Shown here piece by piece: positions 21,354 through 29,288 of a DNA stretch of 64,000 bases. The position numbers were made by a program, and so were the translations under genes. Each line of letters begins with the position of its first letter. Positions within the stretch are counted from its first letter, which is position 1. The notes below the pieces were generated by a model. That model ran no database searches. It was not told the origin of the DNA and saw only the letters and a program-made list of their open reading frames with translations. This stretch comes from Burkholderiaceae bacterium (GTDB lineage Bacteria; Pseudomonadota; Gammaproteobacteria; Burkholderiales; Burkholderiaceae_C), in contig JACKLI010000001.1 in assembly GCA_024235995.1 (NCBI GenBank), positions 3,596,001 through 3,660,000 on the forward strand, read 5' to 3'.

Positions 21354-21740
21354 ATGCACCCCGTCATCGCCATCAGCCTGGGCGCCTGCATCGGCGCGCT
21401 GGCCCGCTGGCGCCTGGGCCTGGCGCTCAACCACGACGGCGCCTGGCTGCCCTGGGGCACGCTGGCGGCCAACCTGATCGGCGGCTACGTGGTCGGCCTG
21501 GTCATCGGCCTGCTGGAGCAGCACCCCCAGCTGCACCCGGCCTGGCGCCTGTTCTGGGTCACCGGCCTGCTGGGGGGCTTGACCACCTTCTCCAGCTTCA
21601 GCGCCGAGCTGGTGCAGATGCTGATGCAAGCGCGCTGGCCGCAGGCCCTGGCCACGCTGGCGGCGCACCTGGGCGGCTCGCTGCTGCTGACCTTCCTGGG
21701 GTTGCGCAGCGCTCTGTTTTTTGAAGCATCTCGCGCTTGA
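21354..21740 (+). CDS. crcB: Fluoride exporter CrcB/FluC
   Basis: Small dual-topology membrane protein of 128 residues that exports fluoride. Landmarks are GACIGALARWRLGL, the GTLAANLIGGYVVGL helix and the pore segment GLLGGLTTFSSFSAEL. The last residues (ALFFEASRA) and the stop codon come from a copy of the 60-bp repeat, so the C-terminus is probably replaced or extended compared with relatives. No fluoride riboswitch is present: rdgC ends 4 bp upstream. Confidence 0.9.
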   Translation: MHPVIAISLGACIGALARWRLGLALNHDGAWLPWGTLAANLIGGYVVGLVIGLLEQHPQLHPAWRLFWVTGLLGGLTTFSSFSAELVQMLMQARWPQALATLAAHLGGSLLLTFLGLRSALFFEASRA

Positions 21741-21777
21741 TCGATGCGGGCCAGAGGCCGATTCGATCCAAAAATCT
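21717..21777 (+). repeat. 60-bp dispersed repeat, copy B
   Basis: The core TTTTTTGAAGCATCTCGCGC, a loop, GCGGGCCAGAGGCCGATTCG and an A/T-rich tail lie across the end of crcB. It provides the crcB stop codon and reaches the end of the convergent livF gene. It may also serve as a bidirectional stop signal, which is inference. Confidence 0.65.
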
Positions 21778-22511
21778 CAAACCCCCAGATAGGCCTGCTG
21801 CACCGCCGGGTCGTCGATCAGCTCGCGCGCCGCGCCGGCCAGCGTGACGCGGCCGTTCTCGATCACGTAGGCGCGGTCGGCCGCGCCCAGCGCCACCTGC
21901 ACGTCCTGCTCCACCAGCAGCACCGTCACGCCGTTCCTGCGGATCTCGGCCAGCACCCCGGTCAGCTGGTCGACGATCACCGGCGCCAGCCCCAGGCTCA
22001 TCTCGTCGATCATCATCAGCACCGGCGCAGCCATCAGCGCGCGCGCCATGGCACACATCTGCTGCTCGCCGCCCGACATGCTGCCCGCCAGCTGCCGCCG
22101 GCGCTCGCCCAGGCGCGGAAACAGGGCGTACATGCGATCCAGATCGCGCGCCACCGCCGCCTTGTCGCGGCGGCGAAAGGCACCCATCAGCAGGTTGTCC
22201 TGCACCGTCATGCGGTCGAACAGCTGGCGCCCTTCGGGCACCTGCACCAGGCCGTGGCCAAAGGCCTCGTCCGGCGTCATGGCCGCCAGGTCCCGGCCGC
22301 CCAGGCGCAGCGCGCCGGTGCACGGCAGCAGGCGCGAGAGCACGCGCAGCAGCGTGGTCTTGCCCGCGCCGTTGCTGCCCACCAGGGCCACGATCTCGGC
22401 CGCGCGCACCTCGATCGACAGGCCGTGCAGCACCGGCATCAGCCCATAGCCGGCCGACACCTGCTCCACCCGCAGCAGGGCTTCGGCCGATGGCGCTGGC
22501 GTCGGGCTCAT
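21777..22511 (-). CDS. livF: Branched-chain amino acid-type ABC transporter ATPase LivF
   Basis: ATP-binding subunit of 244 residues. Walker A is GSNGAGKTT, the VPEGRQLFDRMTVQDNL segment is the LivF hallmark, the signature is SMSGGEQQMCAMARALM, and Walker B is LMMIDEMSLGLAP. In Walker B the usual DEP is DEM, which is slightly unusual. Start ATG 22511 overlaps the livG stop (ATGA). It is the last gene of the livKHMGF operon. Confidence 0.92.
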   Translation of the reverse strand: MSPTPAPSAEALLRVEQVSAGYGLMPVLHGLSIEVRAAEIVALVGSNGAGKTTLLRVLSRLLPCTGALRLGGRDLAAMTPDEAFGHGLVQVPEGRQLFDRMTVQDNLLMGAFRRRDKAAVARDLDRMYALFPRLGERRRQLAGSMSGGEQQMCAMARALMAAPVLMMIDEMSLGLAPVIVDQLTGVLAEIRRNGVTVLLVEQDVQVALGAADRAYVIENGRVTLAGAARELIDDPAVQQAYLGV

Positions 22512-23329
22512 CGCGTGCGCCTCGCGCCCAGGTAGGCCTGCACCACCGTGGCGTCGGCCAGCACCTGCTCGGGCGTGCCGTCGGCGATCAGCTCGCCGTG
22601 GTGCAGCACCAGCAGCCGATCCGACAGGCTGCGGATGGCCTTGATGACGTGCTCGATCACCAGCACGCTGATGCCCTGCTCGCGCACCTTGCGGATCACC
22701 GCGATCACCTCCTCGATCTCCACGTGGTTCAGCCCCGCCATCACCTCGTCGCACAGCAGCAGGCGCGGCTTCATGGCCAGCGCCTTGGCCAGCTCCAGGC
22801 GCTTGCGGCCCGGCCCGCCCAGTTCGTCGGCGCGCTTGCCGATGAAGGCGCCCAGGCCGACGAAATCCAGGCACTCGCGCGCCTGCTCGCGCGCCCGCAC
22901 CAGCTGCGCCTGGCCGCCCCGGTGGCCGAACAGCGCGCCGATGGCCACGTTGTCCAGCACCGACAGGCCGGGAAACGGCCGCATGATCTGGAAGGTGCGG
23001 CCGATGCCCAGCCGCGCACGCCGGAACGCCGGCAGGCGCGTGATGGCCTGGCCGTCGAACAGCACCTCGCCCTCGCTCGGCTCCAGCGTGCCGCTGATCA
23101 GGCTGATCAGCGTGGTCTTGCCCGCGCCGTTGGGGCCGATCAGGCCCAGGATCTCGCCTTGGCCCAGCGCAAAGTCGACGTCGTGCACGGCCACTAGGCC
23201 GGCAAAGCGCCGGGTGACGTGGCGAACTTCTAACAAGGAGAGAGACTTGGCCCCCACGCTCCCCGCTGCGCGCGGTTCGCTGCCCCCCGAGGGGGCGCTC
23301 GCACCTTGGGGCGGCCCGGCGGTGCTCAT
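22508..23329 (-). CDS. livG: Branched-chain amino acid-type ABC transporter ATPase LivG with repeat-encoded N-terminus
   Basis: ATP-binding subunit of 273 residues. Walker A is GPNGAGKTT (65-73); LIGPNGAGKTTLISLISG and the LGIGRTFQIMRPFPGLSVLDN segment are typical of LivG. The only upstream ATG that fits lies in the last of five 86-bp repeats, so the first ~28 residues (MSTAGPPQGASAPSGGSEPR and on to VGAK) are encoded by the repeat. Normal family sequence begins at SLLEVRHVTRRFAG. The ATG overlaps the stop codon of an upstream mini-ORF as ATGA. The signature reads LGGPGRKRLELAKALAMKP rather than the more usual LSGG with Q, and Walker B reads LLLCDEVMAGLN. Confidence 0.88.
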   Translation of the reverse strand: MSTAGPPQGASAPSGGSEPRAAGSVGAKSLSLLEVRHVTRRFAGLVAVHDVDFALGQGEILGLIGPNGAGKTTLISLISGTLEPSEGEVLFDGQAITRLPAFRRARLGIGRTFQIMRPFPGLSVLDNVAIGALFGHRGGQAQLVRAREQARECLDFVGLGAFIGKRADELGGPGRKRLELAKALAMKPRLLLCDEVMAGLNHVEIEEVIAVIRKVREQGISVLVIEHVIKAIRSLSDRLLVLHHGELIADGTPEQVLADATVVQAYLGARRTR

Positions 23330-23676
23330 AGATTGGCCCCCACGCTCCCCGCTGCGCGTGGTTCGCTGCCCCCCGAGGGGGCGCTCGCACCTTGGGGCGG
23401 CCCGGCGGTGCTCATAGATTGGCCCCCACGCTCCCCGCTGCGCGTGGTTCGCTGCCCCCCGAGGGGGCGCTCGCACCTTGGGGCGGCCCGGCGGTGCTCA
23501 TAGATTGGCCCCCACGCTCCCCGCTGCGCGTGGTTCGCTGCCCCCCGAGGGGGCGCTCGCACCTTGGGGCGGCCCGGCGGTGCTCATAGATTGGCCCCCA
23601 CGCTCCCCGCTGCGCGTGGTTCGCTGCCCCCCGAGGGGGCGCTCGCACCTTGGGGCGGCCCGGCGGTGCTCATAGA
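23247..23676. repeat. Five tandem 86-bp hairpin repeats between livM and livG
   Basis: Units start at 23247, 23333, 23419, 23505 and 23591. Units 2-5 are identical; unit 1, the one next to livG, differs by one base (C for T in the GCGCGTGG part). Each unit contains CCACGC/GCGTGG and CCCCC-GA-GGGGG hairpins and ends with CGGTGCTCATAGA. There are no variable spacers, so it is not a CRISPR array. A single diverged copy sits inside the oxoprolinase gene. Confidence 0.97.
23326..23673 (-). other. Chain of four ATGA-coupled 29-codon mini-ORFs
   Basis: On the minus strand each repeat unit carries an ATG followed by 28 further sense codons and a TGA that overlaps the next ATG by 4 bp. The mini-ORFs are 23584-23673, 23498-23587, 23412-23501 and 23326-23415. 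The first ATG (23673) overlaps the livM stop and the last TGA overlaps the livG start. Each would give the same peptide, MSTAGPPQGASAPSGG continuing to SVGANL. Because 86 is not a multiple of three, each step changes frame, yet every junction keeps the overlap. Whether they are translated is unknown. Confidence 0.7.
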
Positions 23677-24623
23677 TTGTTCGCCCGCACGTTCTCGCCC
23701 AGGTAGCGCCACGTCAGCGTGCGCAGGCGCGCGCGCCGCGCCAGGTCCATCAGCCCGTGGGGCATCAGCACCACCGCCGCGATGATGACCACGCCGAAGA
23801 ACAGCGTGGCGATGCTGGTCACCTCGCTGGACAGCCACTCGGAGATGGCCGACAGCGTGAAGGCCCCGATCACCGGCCCCAGCACGGTGCCCGCGCCGCC
23901 GAACACGGCCATGATGATCATCTTGACGTTCAGGCCGATGTCGAACGCGCTCTCGGGGTCCAGGAAGGTGATCCAGTACGCATGGATGCCGCCGGCCAGG
24001 CTGCTCAGCACGCCCGACAGCGCGAAGGCCAGCACCTTGTAGAGCGTGGTGTTCACGCCCATCACCGCCGCGCCGTCCTCGTTCTCGCGGATGGCGATCA
24101 GCCCGAAGCCGAAGCGGCTGCGCGTGAGCCACCACACCACGGCGGTGGCGATCACCAGCAGGCCCAGCGCCAGGCCGTAGAACAGGCGGTCGTCGTTGAG
24201 CGGCGGCAGCACCAGGCCGATGTTCTGGCCGGCCAGCGGCACGTTGGAGACAATGGCGGCCATCACCCCGGCCAGCGCCAGCGTGGCGATGGCAAAGTAG
24301 TGCCCGCGCAGGCGCAGCACCGGCACGCCCAGCAGCAGGGCAAAGGCGACCGCCAGCAGCACGCCGAAGGCCAGGCCCACGCCGAACGGCAGGTGCCACT
24401 GCACCATGGCAATGGCCACGCCGTAGCTGCCCAGGCCGTAGAACACCGAGTTGCCGAACGAGGCGTAGCCGGTGTAGCCGCCGATGATGTTCCAGCCCTG
24501 CGCCAGCACCGCCAGCAGCAGCGCGTTGATGCCGAACTGCACCATCACGTCCGAGCCCCACCAGGGCAGGCTCGCCAGCACCGCCAGGGCGATCGCCAGG
24601 CCGATCCACCGCCAGGCCTTCAT
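23670..24623 (-). CDS. livM: Branched-chain amino acid-type ABC permease LivM
   Basis: Membrane permease of 317 residues. It begins MKAWRWIGLAIALAVLASLP and has the family segments WNIIGGYTGYASFGNSVFYG, HYFAIATLALAGVMAAIVSN and FGGAGTVLGPVIGAF. The last residues RANNL and the TGA sit at the edge of the repeat array, and the TGA overlaps the first mini-ORF start. ATG 24623 overlaps the livH stop by 4 bp. Confidence 0.92.
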   Translation of the reverse strand: MKAWRWIGLAIALAVLASLPWWGSDVMVQFGINALLLAVLAQGWNIIGGYTGYASFGNSVFYGLGSYGVAIAMVQWHLPFGVGLAFGVLLAVAFALLLGVPVLRLRGHYFAIATLALAGVMAAIVSNVPLAGQNIGLVLPPLNDDRLFYGLALGLLVIATAVVWWLTRSRFGFGLIAIRENEDGAAVMGVNTTLYKVLAFALSGVLSSLAGGIHAYWITFLDPESAFDIGLNVKMIIMAVFGGAGTVLGPVIGAFTLSAISEWLSSEVTSIATLFFGVVIIAAVVLMPHGLMDLARRARLRTLTWRYLGENVRANNL

Positions 24624-25483
24624 GCCGTTCTCCCCAGCAGGCCGGTGGGCCGCACGATCAGCACCAGCGCCAGGATGCCGAAGCTGGCCACGTCGACGAA
24701 GGTGGGGCCGACGTACAGCGTGGTCAGCGCCTCGACCACGCCCAGGAACAGCCCGCCCACCAGCACGCCCAGCGGGTTGTCCAGCCCGCCGATGATGGCG
24801 ATGGCAAAGGACTTGAGCGTGAGCGAGGCGCCGATGTAGGGGTTGATCTGCGACACCGTGCCGTACAGCCCGCCGGCGGTGCCCGCCAGCGCGATGCCGA
24901 TGGCGAAGGTCAGCGCGTACAGGTGGCGCGGCTCCACCCCGTGCAGGCGCGCCGCCACCAGGTTCTGCGCCGTGGCGCGAATGGCCCGCCCCAGGCGCGT
25001 GTGCAGCAGGAACAGCCACATGCCCACCGTGAGCGCCAGCGCCACCGCGAACGCGCCCAGCCGCACCACCGGCAGCACCATCGGCCCCCAGTGCACCTGG
25101 TTGCCGGCGTAGGCCGGGTTGATGGCGCGAAAGTCGGCCGAGAACGCCAGCTGCGCCAGGTAGGTCAGCACCACGTCCAGCCCGAAGGTCAGCAGCAGGG
25201 TGTTGAACATGGGCGCGCGCACGATCAGGTTGAGCAGGCCGCGCTGCACGCCATAGCCCACGGCGAACATCACCACCGCCGTGATCGGCAAGCCCAGGAA
25301 GGGGTCGATGTGCAGGTAGCGAAACAGGTGCCAGGAGCAGTACGCCCCCAGCATGATGAAGGAGCCGTGCGCCAGGTTGACGATGTTGAGCACGCCCCAC
25401 ACCAGCGCCAGGCCGAGCGCCATCACGGCATACAGACCGCCCAGCAGGACGCCGTTGGCAAGGACTTGCGCCAGCAATTCCAA
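24620..25483 (-). CDS. livH: Branched-chain amino acid-type ABC permease LivH
   Basis: Membrane permease of 287 residues. It opens MELLAQVLANGVLLGGLYAV and continues MALGLALVWGVLNIVNLAHG, the LivH hallmark, with IGIALAGTAGGLYG and AIIGGLDNPLGVLVGGLFLG later. It follows the receptor gene by 43 bp and is coupled to livM by an ATGA overlap. Confidence 0.93.
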   Translation of the reverse strand: MELLAQVLANGVLLGGLYAVMALGLALVWGVLNIVNLAHGSFIMLGAYCSWHLFRYLHIDPFLGLPITAVVMFAVGYGVQRGLLNLIVRAPMFNTLLLTFGLDVVLTYLAQLAFSADFRAINPAYAGNQVHWGPMVLPVVRLGAFAVALALTVGMWLFLLHTRLGRAIRATAQNLVAARLHGVEPRHLYALTFAIGIALAGTAGGLYGTVSQINPYIGASLTLKSFAIAIIGGLDNPLGVLVGGLFLGVVEALTTLYVGPTFVDVASFGILALVLIVRPTGLLGRTA

Positions 25484-25526
25484 GGCGTCCGCTCCCGACG
25501 GGCGTCGCTTAAGCGATGGGGCAGGA

Positions 25527-26738
25527 TCAGCGCGCGTTCCAGGCCGGCATGGGGTACTTGGGCGGTGTCACGAAGCCCTTGGCGTTGTAAACCTCGGCCA
25601 CCTGGCCGCCCTGCACCTGGATGACCAGCTGCGGCAGGTCGATCTGCCCGTTGGCGGCAAAGGCGATCGGGCCATACAGGCTGTCGAACCGGGTGCTGGC
25701 CAGCGCGTCGCGCACCTTTTGCGGGTTCAGGCTGCTCGCCTTCTCGATCGCCATCGCCAGCGCCTCCACGTCGGCCGCGCCCGAGGCGGCGTGGTAGTCC
25801 GGGTCATAGCCGTACTTGGCCTTGTAGGCCTTGGCGAACTGCTCCGCGTCGCCGAACCAGCGGTCCTTCAGCGCAGCCTCGGGCAGCCAGGCCGTCATGC
25901 CGAAGGCGTAGTCCGCATCCTTGCCCAGCGCCTTGCGAAAGTCCTCGCTGGGCACGCCCACGGTGAACGAATACAGCTTGGGCGCGATCGCCAGGCTCTT
26001 GGCGTTGCGCACGAAGTTCAGGATCTCGGTCTCGTGCCCGGCCACCAGCACGGCGTCGACGTTCTTGGCCTTGACCTGCGACAGCAGCGTGCTGAAGTCG
26101 CTGGTGTTGCTGCTGTAGCGCTCGTCCATCGCCAGGTTGAAGCCGGCCTGCTTGAGCAAGGGCCGCGTGCCGTCGGCGGTGGAGACGTCGAACGAATCGT
26201 CGGCATACAGCAGCGCGACCGACTTGGGCGGGTCCTTCAGCGCCTTCATCATCTGGATGGTGCTGCCGAAGTAGTTGCTGGCCGGCGCCAGCGTGCCGAA
26301 GATGTACTTGAAGCCGCGCGAGAAAATCTCGTTGGACGCGCCGCCGCCCTGCACCATCGGAATCTTGTACTTCTCGGACACCACCGAGTCGGCCAGCTGG
26401 AAGTTGCTGGCAAAGCCGCCCAGCAGCAGGTTCACCTTGTCCTGCGTCACCAGCTGCGTGTACTGGCGCACCGACAGGTTCACGTCCGACTGGTTGTCGT
26501 ACAGCTTGAGCGCCAGCTTGTGCGCCTTGCCATCGACCTTGACGCCGCCCTCGGCATTGATCTTGTCGATGGCCATCTGGTAGGCGTCGCGGTAGTAGCG
26601 CCCGGTGTTGGCCACCGGCCCGGTCAACTGCACCGAGGCGCCGAGCACGATGTCCTGCGCCCAGGCCGACGCGGCCGGCGCGGCGGCCAGCACGGCCGCG
26701 AACAAGGAAGAAAGCAAAAACGAGTGCTTGAACTGCAT
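25527..26738 (-). CDS. livK: Branched-chain amino acid-type ABC transporter substrate-binding protein
   Basis: Periplasmic receptor of 403 residues with signal peptide MQFKHSFLLSSLFAAVLAAA and cleavage near SAWAQ. The mature protein starts DIVLGASVQLTGPVANTGRYYRDAYQMAIDKINAEGGVKVDGK, typical of the leucine/isoleucine/valine-binding fold; such receptors also bind amides, aromatic acids or urea in relatives. AAAGGGGA upstream is a ribosome-binding site. It is the first gene of livKHMGF, so the promoter should lie in the 142-bp gap before modE. Confidence 0.88.
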   Translation of the reverse strand: MQFKHSFLLSSLFAAVLAAAPAASAWAQDIVLGASVQLTGPVANTGRYYRDAYQMAIDKINAEGGVKVDGKAHKLALKLYDNQSDVNLSVRQYTQLVTQDKVNLLLGGFASNFQLADSVVSEKYKIPMVQGGGASNEIFSRGFKYIFGTLAPASNYFGSTIQMMKALKDPPKSVALLYADDSFDVSTADGTRPLLKQAGFNLAMDERYSSNTSDFSTLLSQVKAKNVDAVLVAGHETEILNFVRNAKSLAIAPKLYSFTVGVPSEDFRKALGKDADYAFGMTAWLPEAALKDRWFGDAEQFAKAYKAKYGYDPDYHAASGAADVEALAMAIEKASSLNPQKVRDALASTRFDSLYGPIAFAANGQIDLPQLVIQVQGGQVAEVYNAKGFVTPPKYPMPAWNAR

Positions 26739-26880
26739 GGCGGTCGTCCCCTTTGTCTTTGTTTGTCGAGCTCGCCGTCAGCCCTGATGGCGCAACGCTC
26801 AGGCGCGACCAGCCTACTCCTGTGCCCATAGTGCTGCCGCCATCAGTGTCTTTCGGGGCCTGGGCCCGCTGCACAGGCTC

Positions 26881-27636
26881 TCAGCGCAGGGCCAGCACCA
26901 CGGCGCTGGGCTCCACCTGCGCCTGCGCGCGGCTGCCGGCGCGCAGGCGATTGGGGTGCGCGGCAAAGCCCACCAGCTGCAGGCCGCCGGCCAGCGTCAG
27001 TGTCAGCTCGTCGTGCCGGGTGCCGCGCGCCGCGCGCAGCACGCGCCCCGGCAACCGGTTGGCATCGGCCGGCGACGCGTCGTCGCCCCAAGGCCCGATG
27101 CGCACCGCCGTCGCCTTGCACAGCGCCAGCAGGTCGAGGCCGGGCGCCAGGCCCAGCAGCTGGGCGCTCTCGCGCGTGATGAGCGAGGTCATCTCGCCGC
27201 CCTCGGGCAGCGCCAGCACCACGCGCACCAGCGGATCGCCCGGGCCGACGCTGTCCAGCCGCGCCACCGTGCACGGCAGGTGGTTGCGCATGCTGGTGCG
27301 CGGCGCGGCCAGGGCCTGGGCGGCCGGGTCGTTGATGCGCGCCAGCACGTCGTGCCGCGCGGCGTCCATCTGCTCGGCCGCCCGCAGCAGGCGCGCGCCG
27401 GCCGCCGTGAGCCGCGCGCCGCCCCCGCCCGCGCCACCCACGCTGCTGTCGACCAGCGGCTCGCCGGCCAGGTTGGTGAGGGTGTGAATCGCCTGCCAGG
27501 CCGCCTTGTAGCTGACGCCGGCACTGCGCGCGGCCTGCGAGATGGAGCCGCACTCGCCCACCCGGCGCAGCAGCTCGATGCGCTTGTCGGCCGGCGCGTA
27601 GCCCAGCGACCGGGGCGACATGGGCTTGATCCTCAT
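26881..27636 (-). CDS. modE: Molybdate-responsive regulator ModE
   Basis: Transcription factor of 251 residues. The N-terminal winged HTH is RIELLRRVGECGSISQAARSAGVSYKAAWQAI, which is the ModE DNA-binding domain, followed by the VDSSVGGAGGGGARLTAAG wing. The C-terminal half has two Mop/TOBE-like units, each with a molybdate-binding pattern (ARTSMRNHLPCTVARL and then LLALCKATAVRIG). ATG 27636 is used; 27621 is also possible. It is divergent from modABC, and a ModE-type palindrome lies between them. Confidence 0.92.
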   Translation of the reverse strand: MRIKPMSPRSLGYAPADKRIELLRRVGECGSISQAARSAGVSYKAAWQAIHTLTNLAGEPLVDSSVGGAGGGGARLTAAGARLLRAAEQMDAARHDVLARINDPAAQALAAPRTSMRNHLPCTVARLDSVGPGDPLVRVVLALPEGGEMTSLITRESAQLLGLAPGLDLLALCKATAVRIGPWGDDASPADANRLPGRVLRAARGTRHDELTLTLAGGLQLVGFAAHPNRLRAGSRAQAQVEPSAVVLALR

Positions 27637-27695
27637 GCCCGCGATTGTGCCGCCGCGGCTACGTCCGAACGGCCAGCGGACCAAGGCGCTACACT

Positions 27696-27718
27696 CGCTA
27701 TTCCATTTGTGAATAGCG
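27696..27718. promoter_or_regulatory. ModE-type operator palindrome
   Basis: CGCTATTC at 27696-27703 and GAATAGCG at 27711-27718 form a perfect 8-bp inverted repeat with a 7-bp spacer. Known ModE sites have the form CGCTATA-N-TATAGCG. It lies between modE and modA, so ModE with molybdate could repress both directions. Confidence 0.82.
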
Positions 27719-27752
27719 TTTCAACCGCCCACCCCCTCCAAGGAGCCCCGCC

Positions 27753-28511
27753 ATGCCGCCCCTGCCGCGCCGCCTGCTTGCCCTGATTGCCGCCCTCGCC
27801 CTGGCCGGTGCCGCCCGCGCCGACGTGGTGCAGGTGGCCGTGGCCGCCAACTTCACCGCGCCGGCCAAGGCGCTGGCCGAGGTGCTGGCGCGCACCACCG
27901 GCCACGAGGCCAGGCTGTCCTTCGGCGCCACCGGCGCGTTCTACACCCAGATCAGGAACGGCGCGCCCTTCGACGTGTTCCTGGCCGCCGACGACGAGCG
28001 TCCGCTGAAGCTGGAACGGGAAGGCGACACCGTGCCCGGCTCGCGCTTCACCTACGCCACCGGCCAGTTGGTGCTGTGGTCGGCCCGGCCCGGCTTCGTC
28101 GACGGGCAGGGCGCCGTGCTCAAGGGCGGCGCCTTCAACAAGCTGGCCATCGCCAACCCCAAGCTGGCGCCCTACGGCGCCGCCGCCATGCAGACCCTGG
28201 ACAAGCTGGGCCTGGCGGCCGCGCTGCAGCCCAAGCTGGTGACGGGCGAGAGCATCGGCCAGACCTACACCTTCATCGCCACGGGCAACGCCGAGCTGGG
28301 CTTTGTCGCGCTGTCGCAGGTGCTCGAGGGCGGCAAGCTCAAGGCCGGCTCGGCCTGGGTCGTGCCGGCGCAGTACCACGCGCCCATCGTGCAGGACGCC
28401 GTGATGCTCAAGCGCGCCGCCGGCAACCCGGCCGCCCAGGCGTGGATCAAGCTGCTGCACTCGGCCGGCGCCAAGGACCTGATCCGCAGCTACGGCTATG
28501 CGGTGAAATAA
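27753..28511 (+). CDS. modA: Molybdate ABC transporter substrate-binding protein
   Basis: Periplasmic molybdate receptor of 252 residues with signal peptide MPPLPRRLLALIAALALAGA and cleavage near ARAD. The mature protein has VAVAANFTAPAKALAEVLARTTGHEARLSFGATGAFYTQI, where the serine/threonine-rich N-terminal loop contacts the oxyanion in the family, and GAPFDVFLAADDERP. Tungstate is an alternative ligand. AAGGAG precedes the start. It is the first gene of modABC under the ModE palindrome. Confidence 0.92.
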   Translation: MPPLPRRLLALIAALALAGAARADVVQVAVAANFTAPAKALAEVLARTTGHEARLSFGATGAFYTQIRNGAPFDVFLAADDERPLKLEREGDTVPGSRFTYATGQLVLWSARPGFVDGQGAVLKGGAFNKLAIANPKLAPYGAAAMQTLDKLGLAAALQPKLVTGESIGQTYTFIATGNAELGFVALSQVLEGGKLKAGSAWVVPAQYHAPIVQDAVMLKRAAGNPAAQAWIKLLHSAGAKDLIRSYGYAVK

Positions 28512-28512
28512 G

Positions 28513-28580
28513 ACAAAAATTTAGGCAAAATCGAGCTCAAGCGCCTGTCCTGCAAGCCCGACAAGCTATTGTTTTTGAAT
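28513..28580 (-). repeat. 60-bp dispersed repeat, copy C
   Basis: On the minus strand: TTCAAAAACAATAGCTTGTC, GGGCTTGCAGGACAGGCGC, then a TTTTGCCTAAATTTTTGTC tail. It fills most of the modA-modB gap. Confidence 0.65.
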
Positions 28581-28613
28581 CGCTCCGATTCGACACCCGA
28601 CATCCCCTCGCCC

Positions 28614-29288
28614 ATGCTCGACGCCAACAGCCTGGCCGCCATCCGCCTGACGATCGAGCTGTCGCTCGTCACCACGCTGGTGCTGCTGGTGCTGGGCACG
28701 CCCCTGGCCTGGTGGATCGCGCGCGGGCGCTCGCGCTGGCGCCCGCCGGTGCGCGCGCTGGTGTCGCTGCCGCTGGTGCTGCCGCCCTCGGTGCTGGGCT
28801 TTTACCTGCTGGTGGCGCTGGGCGCCAACGGGCCGCTGGGCCGGCTCACGCAGGCGCTGGGCTGGGGCACGCTGGCCTTCACCTTCTGGGGCCTGCTGCT
28901 GGGCTCGCTGATCTACTCGCTGCCCTTCGTGGTGCAGCCGCTCGTCAACGCCTTCGAGAGCCTGGGCGAGCGCCCGCTGGAGGCCGCCGCCACGCTGCGC
29001 GCCAGCCCGCTGGACGCCTTCTGCAGCGTGGCGCTGCCGCTGGCGCGGCCCGGCTACGTCACCGGCGCGGTGATGGGCTTTGCGCACACGCTGGGCGAGT
29101 TCGGCGTGGTGCTGATGATCGGCGGCAACATCCCGGGACAGACGCGCACGGTGTCGGTGCTGATCTACGACCAGGTCGAGGCGCTGGACTACGCGCAGGC
29201 CCACTGGCTGGCCGGCGGCATGCTGGCCTTCAGCTTCGCGGTGCTTCTGGCGCTGCACCTGACGCAGACGCGCCACCAACCTGCATGA
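28614..29288 (+). CDS. modB: Molybdate ABC transporter permease
   Basis: Membrane permease of 224 residues with about five helices. The ALVSLPLVLPPSVLGFYLLVALG segment and the coupling loop EAAATLRASPLDAFCSVALPLARPGYVTGAVMGFAHTLGEFGVVLMIGGNIPG are ModB hallmarks. ATG 28614 is used because upstream codons fall in the repeat and add unrelated residues. The stop overlaps the modC start (ATGA). Confidence 0.92.
   Translation: MLDANSLAAIRLTIELSLVTTLVLLVLGTPLAWWIARGRSRWRPPVRALVSLPLVLPPSVLGFYLLVALGANGPLGRLTQALGWGTLAFTFWGLLLGSLIYSLPFVVQPLVNAFESLGERPLEAAATLRASPLDAFCSVALPLARPGYVTGAVMGFAHTLGEFGVVLMIGGNIPGQTRTVSVLIYDQVEALDYAQAHWLAGGMLAFSFAVLLALHLTQTRHQPA

Noticed and set aside
21340..21354. Fluoride riboswitch before crcB
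   Set aside because: Only 4 bp separate rdgC from crcB, too little for the aptamer.
23247..23676. CRISPR array
   Set aside because: The units are contiguous and identical with no variable spacers, and no cas genes are present.
23306..23785. Plus-strand and other-frame small peptides in the tandem repeat
   Set aside because: They are further readings of the same repeat without overlap to genes; only the minus-strand frame with ATGA junctions links livM and livG.
27719..27752. Molybdenum-cofactor riboswitch before modA
   Set aside because: The leader after the ModE palindrome is too short to hold one.
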